Assembly (NCBI GenBank): GCA_965222855.1
Contig: CBDCUL010000001.1
Span: 1-64,000 of the forward strand
Source: JABABV01 sp965222855
GTDB lineage: Bacteria; Bacillota_I; Bacilli_A; Mycoplasmatales; JABABV01
Length of the DNA: 64,000 nucleotides
Reading direction: 5' to 3'
A program made the position numbers and the translations under genes. Positions within the stretch are counted from its first letter, which is position 1; every line of letters starts with the position of its first letter. The notes beneath the pieces are model-generated. The model was not told where the DNA came from and did no database searches. It was given only the letters and a program-made list of their open reading frames with translations. Of the stretch, positions 21,883-32,365 are shown piece by piece.

Positions 21883-23781
21883 ATGTATTTTAAAACTAGA
21901 ATTAAAAAAATCGATATTTATAATTATAAAATAGAAATACCAGAAATATCTCAAGATAAAAACGTTATATTACTAATTGGTAAAAACGGAACAGGTAAAA
22001 GTCAGTTATTATCATTTATTGGATATTTAAATGATGCGTTATATAATGCTAAGAATTGTAGTCATACCAAAGACCACCCATTATACACTCATACACATTC
22101 TCCGTATTTTTCTAATCAACAAGGTAAAAGAATAATTTGAGAAATTGATAATAAAAAATTGCATTTTAGAGATTGTAAAGATACTAGGAATGCAGTTTAT
22201 TTTAAAGATTTTTCAGAATTTAAAAAAAGACAAATTAATACTATTATATGAAGTTCATATAAAATTCCTGAAAATGAATTAAATTTATATATGCAAAATA
22301 CAACAAAAAACATTAAATCAGATAGATCATATATAGAGCCTTTTTCAAGTAATAAAATTTTATTAAAACTAATAAAATTAATGCATAATTGAAATTCTAA
22401 AGTAATTAACGGTAAAGATGGCATAAATAATTTTGATATTAATTCTAAAATTATGAATAAAATTAAAATAGAAATATACGAACATTTAAAATTATATTTA
22501 AGTTTTGATAATACTGATAACATTCAAGAATTTAAATTTAGAAATGGTAAAATAAATGGTACTAATAAAGCTTTATCGTTTGAAGAAATAAAAATTATGG
22601 GAAATAACCCAAAACATCCTATTTTTACATTTAGTCATTTATCATCAGGAGAACAAGAAATAATTAAAATGGTATTGTATTTTACATACTTACTTTTATC
22701 TAATAAAGTTGATATATTTTTAATTGATGAAATCGAAATAATGATTAATAGTAATATTCAATCTTGATTATTAAAATTCTTAATAAAAATAAATTCTTGA
22801 TTTGGTAACAAAGTTCAAATAATAATAACATCACATAGTTGCGCAATTATAGAATCTGCATTTAGTGATGAAAAAATATTTGATGATAAAGATGATGCTG
22901 AATTTAACGTTATTAAAAAAGTTTTTGAAGATAATTATAAAAATACAACTTTCAAAGATTGCATTAATTTAATTAATATGAATAATTTTAAAAATTCTTC
23001 ACTAAAAACATTTGAACCATTGGAACCTATAAGGTCTAATTATATGGAATTACAAAAAATAGGAGTTGGATTTAAAATTGTTAACCAAATAATTGGTATA
23101 AAACATCTTATAGTTTTTATAGAAGGAGAAATTCATAGTTGAGATTATCTTATTTTTACTGAAATAAATAAAAAACTAAAAAAATATAACGGATATACTA
23201 CAGATGATTATAAAATAACATTTCATCCTTGTGGACCTGCTGATAATATTTTAAATAGAGAAAAAACAATAAAAAATACTATGAAACAAATAACAGGAAA
23301 AGATAATTTAATATTCAAAACAATTATGTTAAAAGATGGAGATTGTAAAAACAATACAAAATATCAAAATTACCCAAATTTATTTTTACAAAAAATAACC
23401 ATAGATTTTTATGTATTAAGTTGAAAAGTTATTAGTAAGATTTTAAAACTGAAAGCAGATCGTGAAAAATATTTAAATAAACAATTTATTAAATCATGAA
23501 ACAAAAATAAATTAATTAATGAAAAAGCATATTTTAATGATTGAATATTAAAATATGCTTCTAATAACATTGATTTTACTTTAAAAGAATTTAATAAAAT
23601 GCCACAAAATTATAAAAATGAAAATAAATCTGCTGATTGATCCAAAGGAGTTATTACTAAAATTTTTCATAACAACATAAAAGATAATGATTTTAAAATT
23701 GATATTATTAATAAATTTATGTTAAATGATAAAAAAATAATCACAAATGAAATTGAAACATTAATTTTTAAGTTGGAATAA
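21883..23781 (+). CDS. OLD-family ATPase with TOPRIM nuclease domain
   Basis: 632 aa. AAGGAG at 21872-21877 precedes the ATG. An ABC-type ATPase half shows Walker A GKNGTGKS (33-40), signature SSGEQE (about 254-259), Walker B IFLIDEIE (about 278-285) and a switch His in ITSHS (about 319). The second half has TOPRIM-like acidic motifs: IVFIEGE (about 410) and MLKDGDCK (about 484). This order is that of OLD (overcoming lysogenisation defect) nucleases, which cut DNA and act against phage. No UvrD-like helicase (GajB) follows, so it is not a complete Gabija pair; the next gene converges on it. A class 1 OLD protein is most likely. Confidence 0.7.
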
Positions 23782-23796
23782 TTTATTTAAAATATA

Positions 23797-24616
23797 TTAA
23801 ATAATATTAGAAAATTTTTCATCAATGATTTTTTTCAACACTTTTAAATAATAGTATTTAGCTGCTAAATTAGCAGCACTTTCTTTTATAGTTATGGTTA
23901 ATTCACCTTCATGATGCCATCTTATATTGGGTGTATTATTACAAATGAATTTAAAAACATCTATTTCCTTATTAAAAATTTGAACATCTTTATCGTTTGA
24001 TTGTATTTCTGTTCATTTAATTTTACATCATTTTTCTACTTGTTTGTATAATTTATTAACTGCTCCAGATTTTTCTTCTTCATTATTAGAATTTAATAAT
24101 ATATCTATACTATTAGCGTTTTCATTATTTAAATAATTCGTATCAATATTTTTTTGTATATCTTGGTTTTTTTATTGATTGATAGCTATATGTTAGTGAT
24201 TCGTTATCATATGTTAAAACAAATTTACCTTTAAAATTATTTTCTAATTGTATGAAAAGTTTTTTTAAAATATTATACTCATTTTTACATATTCTACAAT
24301 TTATAAGTTTTCTCTCACGACAAACTTCAATATAAAATTTGCTTATTATTGATAAATAAGTTAATTGAGTAGCTAATCATTTTTCTTTTTTCTCATTATT
24401 TGAAAATGTTCCATATAAATTACCACAGTTATCCTCAATGTTATCGAATGATATCAATACACGATTATAACTTTGATTTATTATTTCATTTATGGATATA
24501 ACTTCATATTTATTATAAATATTAGTGCAAATTCAAAATTCAATATTTTTTAATCTATCCGTATTTTGATTAATGTATCTTTCCATTTTTTGTTCAGAAC
24601 TTCATTTTATAGGCAT
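23797..24616 (-). CDS. Unknown protein in defence island, frameshifted
   Basis: Two minus-strand frames join into about 272 residues. The first opens MPIKWSSEQKMERYINQNTD at 24616 and runs to a Lys-rich stretch; the frame then shifts by +1 at an A7 run (plus-strand T7 near 24164-24172) and continues QDIQKNIDTNYLNNENANSI to the end KKIIDEKFSNII. GAGGATGC precedes the ATG. A C..C pair (NCRICKN) is present but no recognised domain. It converges with the OLD gene, 16 bases apart, and diverges from the restriction gene. The frameshift may be a sequencing error, decay or phase switching. Confidence 0.55.
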
Positions 24617-24737
24617 TGCATCCTCTTTCTAATTCTAAATTTTATAATTAATACTTTATATTAATATGTTGTATATATCATTTTAACATTTTTATAAAAA
24701 AATATTACATTATTATAAATATTTTTTATAAATGAGA

Positions 24738-24766
24738 TTGTATATCATTTTAAAATTTAGTACAAT
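24738..24766 (+). promoter_or_regulatory. Promoter of the restriction gene
   Basis: TTGTAT (24738-24743), a 17-base spacer and TACAAT (24761-24766) lie 55 bases before the start at 24821. The TTGTATAT..TCATTTTAA context also occurs near 24670 in the same intergenic region, a possible operator pair. Confidence 0.6.
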
Positions 24767-24820
24767 AGAAATATTCATTATTATAATTAAACAACAAATT
24801 ACTAAAATTAAGGTGAAAAA

Positions 24821-25448
24821 ATGGAATTAATTATCAAGAAAAAAGATAAACAACAATTTGTAAAAGAATCTGAATTTCCCAAATATACAACTCAAATTAT
24901 GAACTTATTTAATTCTGGAGCTGGGTCTTGCACAAGTCCTAAAATAGTTGGACCTTTAAAAGAAATTTTTAAAGATTTTCAAGAATCAAACGAAGAACAC
25001 AATTTAGAAAATTGAAAACGTTTTTATGAAAAAAATTATAAAGATCGCTATCAAGATGCTTTTGAAAAAATTGTTATTGCTAAAAATAAATATATTGAAG
25101 CTTTAAAACAAATTGATGATCAAATGTTAAGAGACTATCAACAAGATTTGATCATTAAAAAAACATTTTTTGGACTTTCAGAAGAGTATTTCATTTTTAA
25201 ATTATTTATCTGATAAATATAACTTAAAATTAAGAGTTTCAACAGCCGTAGAAGAAAGTAAAAACATTGATGGATTTATTGGTGGACAACCAATTCAAAT
25301 CAAACCAAGTTCTCATAAAAGTAACATCAACGTTAAAAGAATTGATATTAACATACCAATAGTTTATTACACTATCTTTAAAAACAAAGATAAAGATATT
25401 AGTATTGAAATATCTGATGAATTAGACACAATTCTTAAAAATATATAA
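24821..25448 (+). CDS. MjaI-like type II restriction endonuclease, frameshifted
   Basis: AAGGTG precedes the ATG. Frame 1 gives MELIIKKKDKQQ...FPKYTTQIMNLFNSGAGSC and PKIVGPLKEIFKDF, which from memory resembles the conserved N-terminal region of the RE_MjaI family (CTAG-cutting enzymes). At an A7 run (about 25157-25163) the frame must move by +1 to continue LDFQKSISFLNYLSDKYNLK and NIDGFIGGQPIQIKPSSHKS, where DG..GGQPIQIKP could be a D-x(n)-(E/Q)xK-type catalytic core. Corrected length about 208 aa. The converging methylase supports the assignment. As written the protein is split. Confidence 0.6.
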
Positions 25449-25454
25449 TCTATA

Positions 25455-25494
25455 ATAAAAAAAACATTGCTAATAAATGGCAATGTTTTTTTAT
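25455..25494. terminator. Bidirectional terminator between restriction and methylase genes
   Basis: Inverted repeat AAAAACATTGC/GCAATGTTTTT with flanking A/T runs; its right arm reaches the methylase stop codon at 25491-25493. Confidence 0.8.
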
Positions 25495-26525
25495 TTATAA
25501 GTAACAGTAATTGTTTTATTATTAGTTGTAATGTCATCAATATGTTTGATTTCAATATTTAATTCTTGTTTTGAAATAACTGGTAAACCAATAGTCTTAC
25601 TTACATATTTTATAGTATGTGTTTCTGCTCGTTTAGTAATTCATGTTTGATAATCACTCAAACGAGTATCAATTAGTTTATTGATGTCTTTTTTTGAATC
25701 TGCTAAAATTTCAACACAGACTTCAATAAAGCTATTATCAATATCAACACCAACTGAATTACGCTCTAACATAATCGCTGCTTTAGATGTCGTTCCTAAA
25801 CCTAAGAACGGGTCTAATACAGTGTCGCCTTTGACAGAATACATTTTAATCAGACGATTAGCCAACTCTAATGGATAAGAGGCGTTACGCTCTCTTCCTA
25901 ACTTTTTATTTTTAAGTTTTTGACTAACGCCTTTTAAAGTTCAATTATCACAAAAATACTTATTACGTTCATATCAAAAAATTGAACTATTTTGACGATT
26001 TAATTTTTGAGCATCAGTTTTAAATATTCTAGTTGGTGGCTTACGAAACACTAGAATATATTCATGTTCTAAAGTATTGTAAGCAGCAACTGGCAATGTT
26101 CCTGAACCCATAAATTTTGTTGGTGAATTAGATGGCTTAAATCAATGAATCATTGGTAATTGATGCATTCCTAATTTCAAGAAATGATTAATTACTTTAT
26201 TATGATTACTAAATAATTGGAAATATTTAAATTTTCTAGTTGCATCACCAATATTAATACAAGCAATCCCACCAGGTTTTAAGACACGATTAACTTCATC
26301 TCAAATTTTATTCATTTCTAAATGCATTAATTCAAAAGCTGCCATACCATTATTGGCGGCGCTCTCAATTAAAGGCGTGATCGCTGGATTTAATTGACCA
26401 AATAATTCATCTCACATTTTAATCATCGGGTAAGGTGGAGATGTGACTATTAAGTCGATACTGTGGTTGTCTATCTGATTGAGATCTCTACTATCAGAAT
26501 TTAATAATAAATGTGTTGTTTTCAT
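25491..26525 (-). CDS. DNA methyltransferase of the MjaI-like R-M pair
   Basis: 344 aa. Motif IV TSPPYP (28-33) lies N-terminal and the cofactor motif DPFLGLGTT (about 237-245) C-terminal, the beta-class order of N4-cytosine/N6-adenine methylases. GVDID after it is the acidic binding residue region; LKPGG and INIGD are further standard motifs. The last 60 residues (TRLSDYQTW onward) may contribute to target recognition. It converges with the restriction gene, so the two are a type II R-M pair; CTAG as target is inferred only from family resemblance. The frame is intact, as expected if the host needs protection. Confidence 0.8.
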
Positions 26526-26593
26526 AGATAAGTATTATAGCATTATTATTTTAATTTTATTCATAAAAATGATTACTTTTTGATATTTAATAT

Positions 26594-28268
26594 TTATATC
26601 GCATTCTTTCTATTTAATTTTAACGTTATTGCATTTTTTATAATTTCTTGTTTAGGTTTTTCACCACTTCAAATCTCTTGAGATTTTATTAGGTAAAGAT
26701 TAATATTTGGATTATTGTATAATTTTTCAGCATTTTGTTTAAAATTTTCTATGACTATATTTTTGATTTTTTCATCACTGATTTTATCATTGCTATATTC
26801 GCAATAATATAAATTGACCGGGTAACCATCTATAGCTGATTCAGAAATTTTATGTCACAAGTCTGATTCAGAAGTTAAAGAAATCCCAAAAATAAATACA
26901 TTCATTCCAAATTCTTTTCAAAATTCTAAATCATAATTTTTGATATCTAATTTATTATCTTTATATTTTTTAAAAAAATCATCAATCACTTTATATTCTG
27001 CTTTGTTTTTCATACTACCAATTAAAGGCATGTGTTTCTCTTCAGAATAATAGTTTGTTTTCATTACTCCGTGAGGCATATTATAATAACCGTTAGTATC
27101 ACGAGCATTAGAACAATCTTTTAACGAATGCGAAAAATAATTTAATGTAATAATTTTACTATTATTAGCATCTTTATTTAAAAAAAAATAAATATAATTC
27201 TTTAATTCTTTAATTTTTTGTAAAGTATTTCAAAAATGTTTATTATAAATATCTCCCATAGTAACGTTATCTTTAATTTTATTGTCTGTATTATAATTAT
27301 TTTTGAAAGGAATAATTCCATAAAAAATTTCATGTAATTTAGTTTCTTTTGTTGCATTCATAATGTTAATTTTTAATTTATTATTATTATGACTATGGAC
27401 ATCCCCAAATAAAGTATTTAATTTTCTTGGTTTATCACTAATTGAATATGTTAAATCAGTTGGTTTTAAATCTACATATTTTTGATCATTTTTTATAAAA
27501 GTAGAGAAACTTAACAATCTTTTTGTCATAAACCCAGTATGTAATACATTTACTTTTTTATATTCAGACAATAAAGTATCTAATAATTGATATATGCTAA
27601 CATCATTATTATTAGATACATAAGATGTTTCGACATAGTTTAGTATTATAAACTTTATCATAAAATAAACTATTTGAGATAATTCTTCATTTGATATGTC
27701 ATGTTCTTCTGTTTGTTTTTTTAACAATTCTATTTTTAACTTCATTTTTTGTTTTTGAAGAAAATCTCTATTAAAAACAGGTGTAATTTTAAATTGATTA
27801 TTTTTATTAATATAGTTAATTTTATCAATGTTCATATTATATTTTGTAGTATAAAATGAGCCCTCTTTTATAAAGTCGCTTTTTAAAATATCTAAAATAG
27901 ATTTAGTTATATTGTGTTCCCAATTTTCCGGGTTATTATTTTTAAAATTATCATATAATATTGTTTGAATTTCACTTGATTGTAAAAAACAAATTCAAAA
28001 CAACATTTTAAAATAAGGTATTTTTATTTTTGCTATCGTGTTTTTGTAAATCATAAATAATTTCATCTATAAAATTTTTGTTAAAAAACAATTCTATAGA
28101 TGATTTAAAATCAATATTATCATTATATTTATTCAAGATGATTTTGTTTTCTAATTTTATTAACTCTCTATTAGTAAAATTAACATAAAATCCATTACCA
28201 ATTATAGATAATTCATCACTATTAACTCCTGTAAAAATTTTATTATCATAAATATTTTGTTCTATCAT
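26594..28268 (-). CDS. AbiH-like abortive-infection protein, frameshifted
   Basis: Start chosen at 28268, with AGAGGG just upstream, rather than the earlier ATG at 28298. The N terminus holds LSIIGNGFYVNF, like the IGNGFD of AbiH proteins; near the C terminus VFIFGISLTSESDLW matches the GHSLSESD motif, then NLYYCEYS. The frame shifts by +1 at a T4 run near 28008-28011: one frame stops after KNKNTLF and the next continues KMLFWICFLQSSEIQ. Corrected length is about 557 aa. AbiH from lactococci blocks phage; mechanism unknown. Last gene of the defence island. Confidence 0.6.
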
Positions 28269-28290
28269 AGTACCCTCTTTTCTTAAATTA

Positions 28291-28452
28291 TTAATCATTA
28301 TATTCTTTTATAATTGAATAAGGATTAAAAAACATAATATTACTATTTATGGATAACATAGCTATTAATTTTTTGTTTTTTTTACTTAACTTATTCATAG
28401 AAAGGTCAGAACTCTTTATATCATTTCTAATATATGTAAATATATTAATCAT
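28291..28452 (-). CDS. Small hypothetical ORF upstream of the AbiH-like gene
   Basis: 53 residues, MINIFTYIRNDIKSSDLSMN then a Lys/Asn-rich middle and end IIKEYND. It runs up to the AbiH-like gene in the same direction. No clear ribosome site and no recognised domain; it could be a leader peptide, an antitoxin-sized partner or chance. Confidence 0.3.
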   Translation of the reverse strand: MINIFTYIRNDIKSSDLSMNKLSKKNKKLIAMLSINSNIMFFNPYSIIKEYND

Positions 28453-28721
28453 AGGTTCTAAATTTATTTGATTTTTATGAATTTAATTTATATATTATCA
28501 CATTCTGTTACTCTCCGTGCTTTTTAGTGATAATGCTATTTATTATATCATTAATTAAAAATATGGTATATTTTTATAACATAAATATAAATAGTAATTT
28601 TTATTATTTTATATAGTGTAAGTCACCATCTCTAAAATCCCTATATATATAATTAATACATAAGCACCAAAAACCAATCATTAAAGCCGAATAATTTTAT
28701 GTCGAAAAATAGTGAAATATA

Positions 28722-28730
28722 TGTTATAAT
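28722..28730 (+). promoter_or_regulatory. Promoter of the S10-spc-alpha operon
   Basis: TGTTATAAT, an extended -10 box, lies about 120 bases upstream of rpsJ after an A/T-rich tract. No strong -35 is seen, which is usual for extended -10 promoters. Confidence 0.6.
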
Positions 28731-28817
28731 AGTTCAACGACTTATTCTATGAAATGTAAGGTTGCTGATACGCCAGCATTAGTTGTCAATGGCTATCAGG
28801 TAATTTGCGTGGAGAAG

Positions 28818-28835
28818 GTCTAATCTTAATTAGAC
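28818..28835 (+). promoter_or_regulatory. Leader hairpin next to the rpsJ ribosome site
   Basis: GTCTAAT/ATTAGAC pair around a CTTA loop, ending two bases before AAAGGAG. Upstream, GCTG..CAGC at about 28765-28779 may form another helix. The leader could be the site for feedback by a ribosomal protein, but no known leader motif was recognised. Confidence 0.4.
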
Positions 28836-28849
28836 AAAGGAGAACAACT

Positions 28850-29158
28850 ATGACACAACAAGTATTATCAATTAAACTTAAATCTTATGATGTACCAGAA
28901 TTAGATCTAGCATCAAAAAAGATTGTTGAATTAGCGAAGAAAACTGGAGCAACAATTAGTGGACCAATTCCATTACCAGTAAAACGTGAAGTATACACAA
29001 TTCTACGTTCAGTGCATGTTAATAAAACATCACGTGAACAATTTGAAATGCGTACTCACAAACGCTTAATTAAAATCACAAATCCTAGTGCTTCAACTAT
29101 GGATTCATTACAACGTATTGATTTACCAAGTAATGTGGATATTGAAATCAAACTATAA
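28850..29158 (+). CDS. rpsJ: 30S ribosomal protein S10
   Basis: 102 aa, the usual size. MTQQVLSIKLKSYDV opening, GPIPLPVKREVYTILRS loop and end VDIEIKL are typical of S10/NusE. ATG at 28850 chosen because AAAGGAG lies 7 bases upstream; the longer in-frame reading from 28805 covers the leader. First gene of the operon. Besides the 30S head, S10 also serves in NusB-linked antitermination. Confidence 0.97.
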   Translation: MTQQVLSIKLKSYDVPELDLASKKIVELAKKTGATISGPIPLPVKREVYTILRSVHVNKTSREQFEMRTHKRLIKITNPSASTMDSLQRIDLPSNVDIEIKL

Positions 29159-29204
29159 ATTTAAGTAAAATTTATATTTTTTTACTTTTCTTAAGGAGGA
29201 AATT

Positions 29205-29906
29205 ATGAAAGGAATCTTAGGTCGTAAAGTTGGCATGACGCAAATCTTTACACAAGATGGCACAGCAATTCCGGCAACTGTAATTGAAGTATTACCAAAT
29301 AAAGTACTACAAATCAAAACAGTTGAAAAAGATGGATATGATGCTGTACAACTAGGTGTTGAAGATCAAAAAGTCAGTCGTGTAAACAAACCTGATATGG
29401 GACGCTTCAAGAAAGCATCTTCAAACCCTAAGCGCTTCGTCAAAGAAATTCGTAATTTTGATAGCGCCGATATTAAAGAAAACCAAGAGATTAAAGCTGA
29501 TATTTTTAGCGCAGGAGAACTAGTTGATGTAACTGGTATTTCTAAAGGTAAAGGTTTCAGTGGAGCTATTAAACGTCATAATTATTCAATCGGACCAAAA
29601 GGTCATGGTTCTGGATATCACCGTGGTGTTGGTTCTATGGGAGCAATTATCAATCGTATCTTCAAAGGTAAAGGAATGGCTGGACAAATGGGTAATGCCC
29701 AAGTAACAGTTCAAAACTTAGAAGTAGTTAAAGTTGATATTACTCATAATGCAATTATCATTAAAGGTTCGATCCCCGGACCGAAAAAAAGTTTTGTGAT
29801 GATCAAGAATACGAAAATGAACAATAAAGTGAAAACTTTAAAAGAACGCGATATTGTAAACTATGCTAAAACAAACACACCAAAAACAGATAGTGATAAA
29901 AAATAA
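29205..29906 (+). CDS. rplC: 50S ribosomal protein L3
   Basis: 233 aa. MKGILGRKVGMTQIF start and the HGSGYHRGVGSMG loop, which reaches towards the peptidyl-transferase centre, identify L3. The C-terminal tail from about 210 is longer than in E. coli. AAGGAGG ribosome site. Early assembly protein of the large subunit. Confidence 0.97.
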   Translation: MKGILGRKVGMTQIFTQDGTAIPATVIEVLPNKVLQIKTVEKDGYDAVQLGVEDQKVSRVNKPDMGRFKKASSNPKRFVKEIRNFDSADIKENQEIKADIFSAGELVDVTGISKGKGFSGAIKRHNYSIGPKGHGSGYHRGVGSMGAIINRIFKGKGMAGQMGNAQVTVQNLEVVKVDITHNAIIIKGSIPGPKKSFVMIKNTKMNNKVKTLKERDIVNYAKTNTPKTDSDKK

Positions 29907-29939
29907 AGCGCAGGCTTTATTTACTATTAAGGAGTTAAT

Positions 29940-30566
29940 ATGAAAATTCAAGTATTAGATGCCCAAGGCAAAAAAACTAAAGAGTTAGAAATTAACGATA
30001 AAGTTTTTGGAATTACACCTAACAAACAAGCAATGTTTGATAGTGTTATAGCATACAATTCAAGTTTAAGACAAGGAACTCACAAAACAAAGACCCGTGC
30101 CGAAGTATCTGGTGGGGGACGTAAACCTTGACGTCAAAAAGGAACAGGACGTGCGCGTGCTGGATCAAATCGTTCACCGATTTGAGTAGGTGGAGGAGTT
30201 GCGTTTGGACCGAAAAACAATCGTGACTATACTAAACACGTTAATAAGAAAGTGCGTAAATTAGCACTACGTTCAGCACTATCAGTGCGTGCGCAAGCTA
30301 ACCAATTATTCGTAGTGGATCAAATTAAATTTGACAAACCATCAACGAAAGCATTCGTAACTTTATTAACACACTTCAATTTAAACGATAAAAAAACACT
30401 TTTAATTACAGCGTCAAAAAATGACAATGCCGTTAAATCAGGTGCTAACTTACATCGTATTGCAGTGCTAGATTGTAATCACGTAAATGTGCACAATATT
30501 TTAAATTATCCAAACATTATTATTACTGAAGCTGCTATTAAGCATTTCGGGGAGGCGCTTAACTAA
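29940..30566 (+). CDS. rplD: 50S ribosomal protein L4
   Basis: 208 aa with in-frame TGA (Trp) codons at 30129 and 30183. MKIQVLDAQGKK opening and the extended loop RQGTHKTKTRAEVSGGGRKPW mark L4; the loop lines the peptide exit tunnel. The stop TAA shares its last A with the rplW start. L4 is an operon autoregulator in enterobacteria; that is not shown here. Confidence 0.97.
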
Positions 30567-30859
30567 TGAATATTAACGATATTATTAAACGTCCAATATT
30601 AACTGAAAAATCTTATGCAAACATCGAAAATAATGTTTATACATTTGAAGTAGATCGTCGTGCAACTAAAATTCAAATTAAACAAACTTTAGAGCACATT
30701 TTTAAAGTTGAAGTTGCCAAAGTTAACGTTATCAACTCAAAGCCAAAAACTAAACGTGTTGGTAAATTTGTTGGTAAAACACGTAACATTAAACGTGCAA
30801 TCGTTACTTTAAAAGCTGGGTCAACAATTAATTTATTCCCAGAAGAAACAACTAAATAA
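30566..30859 (+). CDS. rplW: 50S ribosomal protein L23
   Basis: 97 aa. IIKRPILTEKSYA opening and the FEVDRRATKIQIKQ segment are typical. It overlaps rplD by one base (TAATG), so translation is likely coupled. L23 sits at the tunnel exit and is the docking site for trigger factor and SRP. Confidence 0.96.
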   Translation: MNINDIIKRPILTEKSYANIENNVYTFEVDRRATKIQIKQTLEHIFKVEVAKVNVINSKPKTKRVGKFVGKTRNIKRAIVTLKAGSTINLFPEETTK

Positions 30860-30874
30860 CAAGGAGGTATAGTA

Positions 30875-31720
30875 ATGGCTATTCGTAAATATAAACCGAA
30901 TACTAACGCGCAGCGTGGAATGTCGGTTATTGACTGAAAACAAGTCTTAACTACAGGAAATAATCCTGAGAAATCATTAACTACTAAACTAGTTAAAAAA
31001 GCTGGACGTAATGCGCATGGTAAAATTACCACTCGTCATAAAGGCGGGGGCGTTAAGCGTAAATATCGTATTATTGACTTCAAACGTAATAAAGACGATA
31101 TCAAAGCAAGAATAGCAACGATTGAATATGATCCCAATCGTTCTGCTAATATCGCTTTGTTAAATTACCAAGATGGTGAAAAACGCTATATTTTAGCACC
31201 GAAAGGTCTTAAAGTTGGTACTGAAATCATTTCTGGTGAAGAAGCAGATATTAAATTAGGTAATGCATTACCGTTAAAGAACATTCCTGAAGGTACTTTT
31301 ATCCATAATATTGAAATGCGTCCCGGCGCAGGAGCACAAATTGCTCGCTCAGCCGGTGCACGTGTTCAATTACTTGGTAAAGATGACGATGGAAAATATG
31401 TTACTTTAAAAATGACATCAGGAGAAGTGCGTCGTATTTTAGGTAATTGTCGCGCTACTATTGGTGAAGTTGGTAATGATGATTGAAACTTAGTTAACTG
31501 AGGAAAAGCGGGACGTAATCGTCACCGTGGAATCCGTCCAACAGTTCGTGGTTCAGTAATGAACCCGAACGATCATCCCCATGGTGGGGGTGAAGGTCGT
31601 ACTGGTATCGGGCGTCCTGCACCATTAACACCGTGAGGTAAAAAAGCACTTGGTGTTAAAACACGTAATAAGAAAAAACATTCTTCAAAACTGATCGTTC
31701 GAAGAATTAATGATCGCTAG
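30875..31720 (+). CDS. rplB: 50S ribosomal protein L2
   Basis: 281 aa, TGA Trp codons present. MAIRKYKPNTNAQRGMSVID start, GRNAHGKITTRHKGGG, and the conserved NPNDHPHGGGEGRTGIGR region near the C terminus, whose His is close to the peptidyl-transferase centre. AAGGAGG ribosome site. Confidence 0.97.
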
Positions 31721-31729
31721 GAGGGCATT

Positions 31730-32002
31730 ATGGCAAGATCAATTAAAAAAGGTCCTTTTGCTGACGATCACTTAATGAAAAAAGTGGAAGTCGCACAGGC
31801 AAGTAAGAAAAAAGCAATTATCAAAACTTGATCACGTCGTTCAACAATATTTCCTCAATTTGTTGGTTTAACATTTGGGGTTCACAACGGGAGAGAACAT
31901 ATTTCAGTTTATGTAACTGAAGATATGGTCGGGCATAAATTAGGTGAATTTGCACCAACACGTCGCTATACAGGACATGGCGCAGATAAAAAAAGTAAGT
32001 AG
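31730..32002 (+). CDS. rpsS: 30S ribosomal protein S19
   Basis: 90 aa. MARSIKKGPFADDHLMKK start, TWSRRSTIFPQFVG and GHKLGEFAPTRRYTGHG are standard. Contains a TGA Trp codon. Binds 16S rRNA in the head together with S13. Confidence 0.96.
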
Positions 32003-32010
32003 GTAGTAAT

Positions 32011-32364
32011 ATGACAAATATAAAACTAGCGAAAGCTGAAATTAAAACAATCCGAATTGCCCCTCGAAAAGTCCGCCTAGTTGTTGATCTAATTCGTAAT
32101 CAAAATATTGCCAGAGCAATTGATATATTACAAAACAAAAACAAAAAAGCAACACCAATAATTGCTAAATTATTAAATTCAGCAATTGCCAACGCTACTA
32201 ATAACAATGGTATGGATGTTGAAAAATTATACGTTTATGATATTCAAGTAAATGATGGACCAACGATGAAACGTTTCCGTCCACGTGCACACGGTCGTGC
32301 TTTTGAAATCTTAAAAAGAACATCACACGTTAAAATCGTATTAGCAGAAAAAGGAGGTAATTAA
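32011..32364 (+). CDS. rplV: 50S ribosomal protein L22
   Basis: 117 aa. IRIAPRKVRLVVDLIR near the N terminus and the RFRPRAHGRAFEI hairpin, which lines the exit tunnel, identify L22. Followed after one base by rpsC. Confidence 0.96.
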   Translation: MTNIKLAKAEIKTIRIAPRKVRLVVDLIRNQNIARAIDILQNKNKKATPIIAKLLNSAIANATNNNGMDVEKLYVYDIQVNDGPTMKRFRPRAHGRAFEILKRTSHVKIVLAEKGGN

Positions 32365-32365
32365 T

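Larger units (their letters stand above)
28453..28849. other. Intergenic region between defence island and ribosomal operon
   Basis: A/T-rich and without a convincing ORF on either strand. The right part carries the ribosomal operon promoter (28725-28730) and its structured leader; the left part should hold the promoter of the AbiH-like gene but no clear box stands out. Confidence 0.6.

Noticed and set aside
21883..24616. Gabija system (GajA-GajB)
   Set aside because: The OLD-like protein fits GajA in layout, but no UvrD-like helicase follows; the neighbouring gene is on the other strand and has no helicase motifs.
30673..31032. Antisense ORF of 119 codons over rplW-rplB
   Set aside because: It lies opposite two highly conserved ribosomal genes, has no ribosome site and uses unusual codons; a shadow reading frame.
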